Positions 23,601-34,123 of a DNA stretch of 64,000 nt are shown here, one piece after another (position 1 is the stretch's first letter; the number at the start of each line of letters is the position of its first letter). The position numbers were made by a program, and so were the translations under genes. Location: the NCBI GenBank assembly GCA_022264855.1, contig JABYQU010000012.1:124001-188000 (forward strand), read 5' to 3'. This stretch comes from Lenzites betulinus. Taxonomy: Eukaryota; Basidiomycota; Agaricomycetes; Polyporales; Polyporaceae. The notes under the pieces are model-generated. The model searched no databases, was not told where the DNA came from, and saw only the letters and a list, made by a program, of their open reading frames with translations.

Positions 23601-25404
23601 GTCGCCCAGCCTGTCTCGACCATCGTGGACTCCGTCGCCGGGATCGCGAACGTGCTCCAGGCGGGCCAGCAGTACAAGACGTTCGAAAATGGTCTCTTCG
23701 CGAGCACCGCGAGCAACCTCTCCGTCGTCGCCAACGTGTACGTTTCGAGCTTCATTATATTCGCTTCCGGTATCCTCATGCTGATCATCGTATCGCGCAT
23801 AACAGCCCGGAGCAGCGCAAGCTCGCGCTCACGCAGGCGATCTTCCCCACGCCTGATGCGTTCGGCGCGCACAAGGCGTGGTTCGGAACGACGCTCCGCG
23901 AGCTGATCAAGGAGCACTCGTACAAGATCGACGGCCTGCCCGGCTCCAGGCTCGACATCATCGGGAATGTCGTCAACCTCGTGCCGGTGTACTGGGTTTC
24001 TGAGTTCATTGTACGCTATACCACTGTCATATGCCGCACTTCGCATGCTGATTGACGGGTTACAGCTTGGAATTCCCTTGAAGACCCCGAAGCGCACAAA
24101 CGGTGTCCTGACGCCGCAAGAGGTGAACGATATGGTCCAGCTCATCTTCACGTACGTATTCCCGCGTGTATCGTGAACAGTTACCATGTCCTGACTGTAT
24201 ATATTATAGTGCTGTCTACCTCAACGCGACGTCGGAGAACAACTGGTCGATCAGCCGACGCGCGTCTTACTTCACGCAGATCCTGACCCAGTTCGTGCAG
24301 AAGACCTTGAGCGACGCCGCCCCGCACCTCTCTATCGTATGTGACCTGAAGGTGTGATATATCATTCCAGTCACTTACACAGCGCCCCACAGCGGTCCCT
24401 GTCGTCGTTCTTGGCCGAGGCGCACAAGCCAACCGTCGACTTCCTGCAGAAAATCTCCCAATCGAAGAACAAGGACTTCGTCGCGGACGTGATCGGGTTC
24501 GCCGTCACAGTCTCCGTCAGCCTTGCCAAGAGTATGCATTGTTTGCTCTATCGTATATGCTCTTTACTGATGAATGTCTTTGATTAGTTGTAGCGCAGGT
24601 TGTCGACTTCTACCTCACCGACGAGCACGCGGGCGAGCGTGCGGAGATCTTCAAGCTCGCCGCTGCCAGCGACAATGACAGCCTCAACCTCCTCCGCGGA
24701 TATGTCAGGGAGGCGCAACGTAAGCCGGTTGCAAAGATCTTAGCTAGGATCACTCTCTGACTTTTGCTCTCTGCCTTGTACAGGTCTTTCCCCTCAGGTA
24801 GATTCCCCTATACCCAATGCACGTGCGGATGGTGCCTGATCTTTTGAGAACAGTTCGCCGCAGTTCTGAAGCAACAGGCCGGTTCTGCGACTCAGCCCTC
24901 GCCGTTGGTTGTGCTGGACCTCAAGAAGGCGCTTGTGAACGTAAGTCCATACGCTGAGGTGTATAGTCGACAACTAATCGAAGCGTCATCCGCAGCCCAC
25001 TGACTTCCCCGACCCCCTCACTGTTAACCCTCGCCGCCCGGTGCAGTCATACAAGGTCATGCAAGACGCGAGCTACTCCAGCTGCCTCGGGACGGTCGAG
25101 ACAGAAGAAGTAAGCTAACATCTTCCAAATCTGTTTGAGTGCCCAATCTGACACCGCGGTCGGCTCGTTAAGATTGTCGTCGAGATGGTGAAGGCGGTCT
25201 TCCAGCTTCAGGGCGTGAAGCGCGTTGCTGGCCCATCAGGCACTATCAGCCGAGTCGAGGTCAAGCGGTTCGGCCTCGAGTACGAGATGTTCGTCAACAG
25301 CATCGGCCTGCCCGACTTCTGCCCGAACTCTATGATCGTCTCGGTACGCAGCATCCCTCCTGTGCCTCACCTGTGCTAACATGATATCGCAGTACGGGGC
25401 TTGA
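20686..25404 (+). CDS. Ppo-type fatty-acid dioxygenase (linoleate diol synthase family)
   Basis: Heme peroxidase/cyclooxygenase-like protein fused to a P450-like domain; such enzymes oxygenate linoleate/oleate to hydroperoxides and diols (psi-factor oxylipins). I resolve 24 exons from 20686-20712 to 25393-25404, giving 1097 residues, normal for the family. Dioxygenase domain: LRSADGSGNN, THQLFRTD with distal His242, ILYGTSQDEQDAVR, then VEFNVLYRWH with radical Tyr415 and proximal His418, then RARGTPAVLRVVEIMG. P450-like domain: from about residue 640, LGIPLKTP, AVYLNATSENNWS, and a heme-loop remnant with YSSCLGT (Cys1029). The usual GxGxHxC context before that Cys is not present, so isomerase activity is doubtful. 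The last coding exon has only three codons. Probably cytosolic or lipid-body associated. Divergent from DUF2235-C. Confidence 0.93.
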
Positions 25405-26179
25405 GCGGCGTGCACTATCTACGGCCCAGGCGGTGGTCACAGCTTGCCTTCATGTTGTTTACGGTTTGACGAGTTTACGACACCGCCACGGCTCCTCAAG
25501 GAAGGCTGAAATTACGATTTTCAACGGTTTTCATGTTGTCACGCTCTCGGATGCTGCATGTATTATCACGCTGTCATGTTCCCAATGTCCATCGTCTGTT
25601 GTTCACGACTCCACCATATATCTGTCGTCGTTTGGCGAGTTCAATAACGGGCGTCTCGCGACCTTGCTGGAAGCGGGCGCTTGATATCTTGGCTTCTTGC
25701 TTTGAAACATATCAATCGACCGCTGCTCCCGCCAGTGTATCTATCATCATGTACCTCCACTGCATGTTCGACACTTCCAGTCGCCTGCGGAATGAGCTCA
25801 AGTGAATCGGATTCTGTATACGTCGGCGTCGGCACCGGTGACCACATGGAATGAACGCCATACGATGCTTATATATTTATTTTCATAATAGGGCTTTCGG
25901 TGACTGTTTGAGATGCCGGAAAGCATGTCCATGATGCGACCCATCGAACTGTCAAGCATTGCCCGCTCCAGTACTACTAGTGCCGGTCGAACTGCGAGCA
26001 ATATCAATACAGCGGGAAGATTCGAACGTTCGGATGGGCGCCCTTCATCTAGTACTACTGCCTTCTTGTGTTCCGAAGCAAATCCTTTTCAGCTTCCCCA
26101 CCCCCCTCACGAACGCACGACAAACGATAAACGACAACGACTCATCCAAACCTGACGCCTCCGACGATACGGGGCCTGA
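25405..26179. other. intergenic, start of tandem duplication
   Basis: Contains the Ppo 3' end and, from about 25525, upstream sequence duplicated again before the second membrane gene. Confidence 0.5.
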
Positions 26180-27715
26180 ATGCGCGTTTCAAGCCGGGGC
26201 CGCCATCGACACTCCATATCTCTTCTTTACCTTACTGTACTACTCATAGCGCCTCCGACGACCCACGGCATATTGGTCAACCGAACAATCGACGACCAGC
26301 TCGGCGACAGCGTCACAGGGAAGCAGCCGGTTTACTCCCCCGCCGATGGAGTATGGTCACAGGGAACTCAGTGTCCGCGCTGTAACATCAAACCCGGCCT
26401 CGTAGATGTTGAACAAGCCTTCGACCACACTTGGCACGACGCCCTCTACCGTCCTGGCAATCCAGACGTGGTTATGACAGCGACATTCTCGGGCTCTGCT
26501 GTCTACGTGTTCAACCTCATCGGGAACGCTGTGCACTTGACCACAACCTTCACGAATCTGAGCTTCACCCTCGATGGCGTGGCCGTCCACAACTACGTGC
26601 ATTCGCCGGATCCTTCTGGCCCGCAAATACTCTATGGCGTGCCGGTATATTCCAATGCAAGTCTCCCTGATGGACCGCATACCCTCGAGATACGGACAAC
26701 TGGAAAAGCCATGGCTGTCGTCCTCTTCGACTACATTGTCTATACCGTGGAACAGACCATCTTTTCATCCGACTCCCAGGCATCCCCGACACCAAGTATA
26801 GGTCCCTCAACGACTACTACGCCAACCTCTACGTTTTTGCCCATCACATTGCGATCTAATCCGCCCATTGGACCAGTCATAGGCGGTTCCGTAGCAGGCA
26901 TCACTGTGTTCGGTCTGGTCACCATCGCGGGGATATTCTACTTTTGGCGGGGCCGGAAGGGCCGAAAGCTTCCAGATGCATGGGACACCGACAACCACCC
27001 CATGCGTGCAATTCCAGACCTGGACCCCCCCTCTCCACATGCTCCTGAAAGTCCCCCAGTGTTACTACTATTCGCGAGCTCGCGACATACCAGTATCCAG
27101 GCCCAGGTAGAATTTCCCCTTCGGCTCCCTTCACTGCCGAGCGGGCCCCCGCCCCCCACCTACACCGAACATTACCAGCACCATGCAGCACTGACGGAAC
27201 GGTTACACGCACTGGAGACTCATATAAGCCAGTCGCGATCGGATCCGGCGCGGCCGGCGGAAACGAGTTCTTTCAGCGGCACTGGGTGGACAAACGACGC
27301 CGCCAGTCGTTCAACTGGGTCGAGCGAGTTTCGGAGCCTGCAGCAAGAGCTCGTTGTGTTGCGCAACGAAATCGCCGAAATGCATGCGTTCATGGAGCAC
27401 GAGAGACAGCTTTTCGGCGAGCTGATGGGGATGGGTGCTCGAAATGGGGCCGTGGCCAACCCCCGGGTGCGTGAATGTTCGCTAAAAATAATTCGTTTTC
27501 TGTGCTCTGACCTCTAGGTCAGACGGTACCCTTTCCCTGATACTTGTGTTTACGGTCAGAGTTCCAACTTTCTTGGGAGATAGGTTATGCTCACCCGACC
27601 CTGTATGTTGCGTGCCTTACGGTTGAGTGCGAGCTATGCGGGACATAGTGGTATTCCAGAGTTTGTGGTCGATTTGTGACGTATACATTGTAAAGTGGTC
27701 AGATGTATCCTGAAT
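25525..27715 (+). repeat. tandem duplication unit 1 (~2.2 kb)
   Basis: Begins at CATGTTGTCACGCTCTCG and ends near GGTCAGATGTATCCT. It carries promoter, gene (26180-27540) and 3' flank. It aligns along its length with 27792-30003, though copies have diverged, more in flanks than in the first half of the gene. Confidence 0.8.
26180..27540 (+). CDS. single-pass membrane protein, tandem copy 1
   Basis: Two exons, 26180-27466 and 27523-27540; 434 residues. Order: signal peptide (~1-30), extracellular domain of ~160 residues starting ILVNRTIDDQLGDSVTGKQP with CPRC, AFDHTWHDA and ATFSGSAVYVFNLI, then a Ser/Thr/Pro stem, one membrane helix (~230-256, PVIGGSVAGITVFGLVTIAG) with a following RGRKGRK stop-transfer, and a cytoplasmic tail with Pro-rich stretch and a coiled coil (SLQQELVVLRNEIAEMHAF). 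This architecture is common in Agaricomycetes and has no known function. The ectodomain looks like a beta-sandwich, possibly sugar-binding; that is inference. The stop lies six codons into exon 2, at the same place as in copy 2. Confidence 0.85.
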
Positions 27716-28487
27716 GTCGAGCGTTACATTACGGTTTGGCCAGCGTATGATACCATGCTTAAAGTTGGAGGGCTGCTTGCGGTGTTGAAGGCTTTTCATG
27801 TTGTCACGCTCTCGAGTGCTGTATGTATTATTATACTGTCATGTCCCCAAATGTTCATCTTCTGTTGTTCACGACTCCACTTTATGTCCGACGACGACGC
27901 TAGGAAAGTTCAGTAACGGGCGTCTCGCCATGCGACATTGCCACAGGTGGGCGCTTGACGCACCATCTTCTCAAACATATCGATCGACCACCGCACTGTA
28001 TCAGTATCTATCAGGTTCATCGTGTTCCTCCGCTATCTGTTCAACAACTACTGCTACTTTGGGAATTATCTCGAGCATGAAGGGACAGGCAGACTTCGCG
28101 CATGTTGGCGTCTGCACAAATGGCTAAGTAGAACTACGCGACACTGGCAGCCATTGCGGGAGTCAATTATCAAGGTAGGTCGTTCTTCAAGCGAAACATC
28201 GAAAACCTCAGGTTACTCATACGATTTTTACATACAAATATTAGCCACAGTTTGCGGTGCTGGGAGACAGTCCCTAATGCGGTACATCGAACTGTCAGTC
28301 ATCGCCTGTTCCCGGAACAGTCGAACGGTGAGCTTAGATGCCTGGCTGGCGTCTCTGGTTCAAAGTTTGACAGCATCGTACCGCCTTCTTATCCTTTGAA
28401 GCATGGATGCTTGCTTGGCTTTCTCACTCCATTCGCAAAAGCACGACGAGCGACTCATCGAACCTCGACGCCTCCGACTACGAGTTA
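27541..28487. other. spacer between the two membrane genes
   Basis: Contains the 3' flank of unit 1 (to ~27715) and the promoter part of unit 2 (from ~27792). No other gene seen. Confidence 0.6.
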
Positions 28488-30003
28488 ATGCGCATTTCAA
28501 ACCAGAATGTCCATTGGGACTTCGCGCGTACCCTTACCCTTTCTATGCTAATAATAGCGCCTCCGATGGTCCACGGTGTTCTGGTCAACCGGACAATCGA
28601 CGACCTGTTAGGCGACAGTGTCACAGGGAAGCAGCCGGTTTTCTTTCCCGATGGCGGGTGGGCACTCGGGTCTCAGTGTACAGGCTGCAACATCCACCCC
28701 GGACTTGTAGACCTTGAACTGGCCTTCGACGGTACTTGGCATGATACCACACATCATCCCGGAGGTGCAAACCAGGTCATCACAGCGACATTCTCGGGCT
28801 CTGCTGTCTATGTGTTCAACATCATTGCGAATGTCGTGAACTTCACCACGACCCTTACAAACCTGAGCTTCACCCTCGACAGCGAGCTCGTACATAACTA
28901 CGTACATCAGCCGGACCCTTCTAGCCCGCAAATACTCTACAACGTGCCGGTATATTCCAATGCAAGTCTCCCCGATGGACCGCATACCATTGAGATCCGC
29001 CCAACCGGGCCGAACAGCGTTCTCATCCTCTTCGACTACATCGCTTACACCGTGGAAGAGACCCTCGCTTCAGCAAACCCGTCGACATCCCCCACACCAA
29101 GCATCACTCTTCCGGCGACGACATCAGCCTCCACGTCTTCGCCCACTACTGCGCAATCAGTTCGCCGACCAATTGGACCAGTCATAGGTGGCGTCATAGC
29201 GGGTGTTGTGGTCACCCTGGGCCTCGTCATGGGAGCATTGTACTTTCGGAGACACCAGAAGGGTCAGAAGCATCAAGATCCGGGGGACACCAACAACCGC
29301 GCCGCAGAGGACATGTGTTCAATTCCGGTCCTCGGACACCCCCCTGCATACACTCCTGAAAGCCCCGCAGTGGTATTGGCACCATTCGAGAGCTCGCGAC
29401 AAACAAGACTGCAGGCCCGCGTAGAATTCCCCCATGGACTCCTTCCACTGCCGAACCCTACGCCTCCCACCACCTCCCAGCATTCTCAACGTCATGCAGC
29501 ATTGACCCAACGGCTACATGCACTGGAGAGTCAAATAAACGAGTCGCAATCGGATCCGGCGGGACCGGAAACGCGCTCTTCGAGCGGCCACGGGAGTACG
29601 AACGGCACCACGAGGTTTTCCACCGGGTCGAACGGGTTTCGGAGCCTGCAGCAAGAGCTCGCTGGGTTGCGCGACGAGATGGCTGAGATCCGTGCGTTGT
29701 TGGAACACGAGCGCCAGCTTTCTAACGAGGTGATGGAGATCTATTCTCGCAATAGGGCTGTAGCATACAGGGTACGTGTAGTTTCGTTGCTAATAATTTT
29801 TGGGATCTAACATCTCTGTCAGGCGGTACCCGGGCCCCTACCTTGATACTTGGTTTTACGGTCAGAATCCAACTCTCTTAGGAAATAGGTGATGCTCGCC
29901 CGACCATGTGTTTTGCGTGCCTTATGGCTGATTGCGAGCTACTCCCAGAATTTGTGGTCGCTGTGCAACGTATGTATTGTAAAGGGGTCGGATGCGTCCT
30001 ATT
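27792..30003 (+). repeat. tandem duplication unit 2 (~2.2 kb)
   Basis: Direct copy of 25525-27715. Shared marks include the start CATGTTGTCACGCTCTCG, AACGGGCGTCTCGC in the promoter, and TTTACGGTCAGA in the 3' flank. Confidence 0.8.
28488..29846 (+). CDS. single-pass membrane protein, tandem copy 2
   Basis: Two exons, 28488-29771 and 29823-29846; 435 residues, colinear with copy 1. Signal peptide (~1-30), ectodomain VLVNRTIDDLLGDSVTGKQP, CTGC, AFDGTWHDTT and ATFSGSAVYVFNII, Ser/Thr stem, membrane helix (~228-253, PVIGGVIAGVVVTLGLVMGA), basic stop-transfer, Pro-rich stretch and coiled coil (SLQQELAGLRDEMAEIRALL). The start is the ATG at 28488 because it aligns with the copy 1 start (MRISNQ / MRVSSR); the frame is open upstream. 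Many N-x-S/T sites in the ectodomain. Function unknown. Confidence 0.85.
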
Positions 30004-30373
30004 GACCTGCTTGGTTTGGACTCATCTTATGTTGTAATGCAAGCGTGATATCTTATTACTGGCTATCTCAAGCCCCACGGCTTCAGCCTCAAGCGTTGAG
30101 CACGTTGTACTTGTGTTACTCCTTGAACAGCGTTTGGCCCGGCGGCGGCGAGCGGTATCATACGGAGTGACTTAGCTGAGTGTGCAGTGAGTGAGTGCAC
30201 TACTAGTGCTTGGTGTAACGCTGTTGTAACGGGCATATTAGTTCACGGGCGCTTGGACTGACATCGATCACTCAATCGGGTGTTTCCGACTAGAATCCGG
30301 TCTCGCTGCGACCATGGGGATACTTACAGTTTTCCACGATCCCTCGCGCAACCTTGGTCAGCCCCGTCTATAC
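29847..30373. other. intergenic
   Basis: 3' flank of duplication unit 2 to ~30003, then unassigned sequence before the OYE copy 2 promoter. Confidence 0.5.
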
Positions 30374-30748
30374 TGCCTCCGAGTCTATTCTGGAGAACCT
30401 CCTCTGAGTCAGATTCGAATTCCGTACCAATACCTGAGCTCCAGTACTTGCTTGATCATGCACAGCTATAGGCTCGCTATCCGCTCAGCTTGGTATCATC
30501 CTATGCCATGATCTGGAGTGTTTTGGTATCTCATCCTGGTTGCTAGTACGTTGGACTTGTGAATTTGCCTAGGTTTTCGAGAAAACTCATCACAGAAGCA
30601 TCGCTACGTGCACGAAGTCGAGCAAACTCTCTGTTCAATGTTCGCTTGACCTTCGGCTGTGGTACTCACGTTATGCTGTTGTACCGGAATTCGGAAAACG
30701 CATAGGCATTTCCGTGTGTCATTCGTAAGCTACAAGAAGCTTGGGAGC
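30374..30748 (+). promoter_or_regulatory. upstream region conserved with OYE copy 1
   Basis: Block at 30374-30436 contains CTGAGTCAGATTCG, ATTCCGTACCAATACCTG, and block at 30728-30748 reads AGCTACAAGAAGCTTGGGAG. They lie ~500-560 and ~185-205 nt before the ATG, matching copy 1 in sequence and distance. Confidence 0.6.
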
Positions 30749-30826
30749 CTGCTTCGTTGAACGTCACCATCGACGCTATGACTAACGTTCAAATGATACT
30801 GCGTCTTTGGCACACAGTACAGCTAG

Positions 30827-30834
30827 TATATAAA
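30827..30834 (+). promoter_or_regulatory. TATA box of OYE copy 2
   Basis: TATATAAA, 98-105 nt before the ATG at 30932, followed by CTGAAG as in copy 1. Confidence 0.65.
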
Positions 30835-30931
30835 CTGAAGGCGCAGACCAACATGCCTCAGAACAACAGCACTCAGACATTCCCTACCAACCTCACTCAC
30901 ATATCCCGCCACCAACTTCAACTTCTTCAAC

Positions 30932-32329
30932 ATGGTCCAAACTACCCCAGTCCCCAAGCTTTTCCAGCCCGTCCAGGTCGGCGACCTCACCCTCAACCAC
31001 CGCGTCGTGCTCGCCCCCCTCACCCGTCTGCGGGCTAACGACAAGCATGTACATGGAGATATGGCCGTCCAGTATTACGGGCAGCGCGCGTCGGTGCCCG
31101 GCACGCTCCTGATCACCGAGGCCACATACATCGCACCCTGGGCTGGCAGCATCTCGGTGCACGCCCCTGGTGTGTGGAGTGATGACCAGGTCGCAGCCTG
31201 GAAACGCGTAAGCACCGCCGTCGACTTCGCTCTGGTTTATGTACTGAATGATAGTCGTACAGGTCGCGGACGCCGTCCACTCAAAGGGGTCGTACATCTT
31301 CATGCAGATATGGGCGATCGGGCGTGCCACCGACCCAGCCGAGCTCGCGAAGGATGGCGACTACCCGTATATTGCTCCCTCCGCCGTGCCACTGGCAGGC
31401 AGCGATGTGGCCCCTCGTCCAATGACGGTTGCCGGTGAGCGTCCCTCTTGCACAACACCGACGAATATGGCGCTAATAACGACTTATAGAAATCCAACAA
31501 CACGTCAATGGATTTGTCACGGCGGCGAAGAACGCTGTCTTCCGCGCAGGCTTCGACGGAGTCGAGGTACACTCAGCGCATGGATACTTGCTCGACCAGT
31601 TCCTGCAGGACAGCACGAACAAGCGGACTGACGACTACGGCGGCTCGGTCGAGAACAAGGCGCGCTTCCCGCTCGCGGTCATCGACGCGGTCACCAAGGC
31701 TATTGGCGAGAAGCGGACGGCGGTCCGTGTCAGCCCATGGAGTGCTTGGAATGGTGTGTAGTCTCTTTTGGAAGTGTATGTTTCGTATAGCTTGCTAACA
31801 TGATGTTGCGCTACGATCCTAGATGTGGGCGTTGCCGACCAGATCCCCACCTTCACGTACTTTGTCTCGCGCCTGGCACAGGACCACCCGAACCTCGCCT
31901 ACCTTTCCATTGTGGAGCCAGGTCTTTCGGCAGGCGAGGACAAGGCCATCGAGGAGGGAGAGGTAAGTCTCTCGTCATTGTACCATATGATTCTGAAACT
32001 GATCTCTACACGCAGACCAACGACTTCATCCGCAAGCTATGGCTCCCGCGCACGCTGATCTCTGCGGGCCGCTACACCCGCGAGTCTGCTATTCAGAAAG
32101 CCGAGGAGACGGGAGAGCTAATCGCATTTGGGCGGCGATTCCTTAGTAACGTATGTCTTACATTTCGCTGTGGCGTATTGGCAGCAACTCACCGTTTGGT
32201 GTATAGCCCGACCTTCCGTTCAGGCTACGCAACAATCTTCCTCTCACGAAGTGGTCCCGCGACGTTTATTACACGCCCGAGGACCCTCATGGGTACATCG
32301 ACTACCCCACATACGACGGAAAACTGTGA
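30932..32329 (+). CDS. Old Yellow Enzyme-type ene-reductase, copy 2
   Basis: FMN-dependent ene-reductase, 369 residues, colinear with copy 1. Six exons: 30932-31207, 31263-31434, 31490-31753, 31823-31962, 32016-32150, 32207-32329. Motifs: [34 protein letters not shown] active site with the His/His pair, [24 protein letters not shown] and [11 protein letters not shown]. The intron at 31435-31489, which splits the MTVAEIQQH codons, has no counterpart in copy 1; all other introns match in place and phase. Cytosolic. It closes the right side of a block whose left side is copy 1 in opposite orientation. Confidence 0.95.
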
Positions 32330-33657
32330 AGGGCCTTGCTCGTTCGACATCGTAGCGACTTCATTCACTAGCTTACGGGACAGTACTTTCATGCGCACTA
32401 GCATATTCTACTAGATGATGATATAGATATATAATATATAATACTTCAGCCATCTTCATGCAGTAGGCGTTGCGCACTCGAACGTTACGAGCTGCCAGGC
32501 TCAGTCGGACCTATGTCTTCTAGTAAGCACTGTGAAGTGAAGCGCTCTCTACGAGACGCGACTCTCTTAGACGCTCATGCTAGTTGTGTCGCGTCGTGTC
32601 GCGAAGTCGTTTACGTTTGGTTCTAACTATCATGAACTTACTACAGACTGTGCAGTCTCGCCGCATTGACATGTCCAAACCGCCAAATTGTTGGCAACAT
32701 AGTGCAAGTTTATCATACAGCATGTTTACACGACAAAAGGTCAAGATCTATCGCGAAGCGGACTCAGAGGCGGAGCGCTTTCCCTAACGCCACAATCGGA
32801 CATCCAAAGTAAGTCCAGTAACATAGCTGTATGGCGCGATACATTACTTTTCAACCGTGTGCTCTTTATTTCTACATACAGACGTGACAACTTGAAGCCA
32901 AGAGATCCAGGAAAAAAAATACCACGCTTCACGGGCCAGGCAACCCCGTTGTTCCTGGGGCGTGAAGTACAATTGCGATGCAGTATGGCAGAATGTGCGT
33001 CCGTTCAACAGGCTGTCTTATATCCTCCGCACCTAAGACGCCGCTTATTCAGTAGCTACAAGGTACCGTACACTGCGGGACATCTTCTCTTGATGCGTGA
33101 TTGAACAGAACTTCTTTGCATCGTGCCCCAGAAAACTTCGCTGATTTCAACTTGTAGCGTCCCTCAGCTCGGGCACCTGCGACATACAGCTCCCATCAAC
33201 TCCATAGCAGTAATTGCTAACCCGTTCGTGGCGCCCTTAAAGTCTCCCTCGCCACAGGTTCGATCAGAATACGATCACAACGCTCACATTAGCCTTACGG
33301 GCGAGAACAACACCTTTGGCGCTAGTCAATGGTCAGCTGGACATGCGTTACCATCATGTTTCCTAAAACCAAAATGCGCAGGCAAAAACAAAGGTGTGTG
33401 TTTCCATATATGCTGGGGCAAAGATTGTGCCTGTGTCGCTTGAACTGCTGATCCACTGCTGACAGCGCGAGGGGCCCTTCGAAGGACATGGGCTGTTGGC
33501 ATGTTCGCTATCTGGCAAGTTCGTGCTAGAAGTCGCCAAGAGCTGCAGTTTCCGTGGGACCTCGTCAGTACCTTGTCTGGTTCAAAGACTTGCCATGGTC
33601 CATGTCAGTTACCGTCGGAGAGCACTGACACACAGCCAAGGCCCCCCTAGGCGTGGG

Positions 33658-33664
33658 TATAAAA
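33658..33664 (+). promoter_or_regulatory. TATA-like sequence, gene unknown
   Basis: TATAAAA followed by a moderately pyrimidine-rich stretch. The nearest downstream frame of interest starts at 33992. Could be chance. Confidence 0.25.
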
Positions 33665-33991
33665 TGGAAGGCTGAAACTATCGGGTGCGTTCCTTTGAAA
33701 GAGATCCGTATTGTACCGCGAGCACGTTCTTCTCCAGACTGCGAGAGGGCAAACGCCGTTCAACACCAGGGCTCGATAGCCAGAACAATCTCGACTTTCA
33801 ATATCCTCACACGTCTCACAGTCTGCCCACGGCCTTCCTCTTCATTGTAGGCTCGTTATGGGATAGGTTTCCCCGCTATTTCCACCATAGCGCACCCGAC
33901 CCACCTGGGTACACTGCCGTCCTCGATAATCTGGGGTAGAAACCTTGCCCCATCGACCAAAAGAGGAACTCAACTCCACTTTTTGCACACC

Positions 33992-34123
33992 ATGGATACG
34001 ATTGTCTACTCGTGGACCTTGCCCCTCAACTCTATACTGATCGTACTTCTCACACAGACTGTATCACTTTACACGTGCTCCCATAGGGAAATGGCTCCTG
34101 CGCGAAGCAAATCGAACCCGTAG
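33992..34123 (+). CDS. possible small hydrophobic ORF, unassigned
   Basis: 43-residue frame beginning MDTIVYSWTLPLNSILIVLL, with a strongly hydrophobic stretch like a membrane segment or signal. It is downstream of the TATA-like site at 33658. It may be the first exon of a degraded or unrecognised gene; I could not extend it with convincing splice sites. Not matched to any family. Confidence 0.2.
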   Translation: MDTIVYSWTLPLNSILIVLLTQTVSLYTCSHREMAPARSKSNP

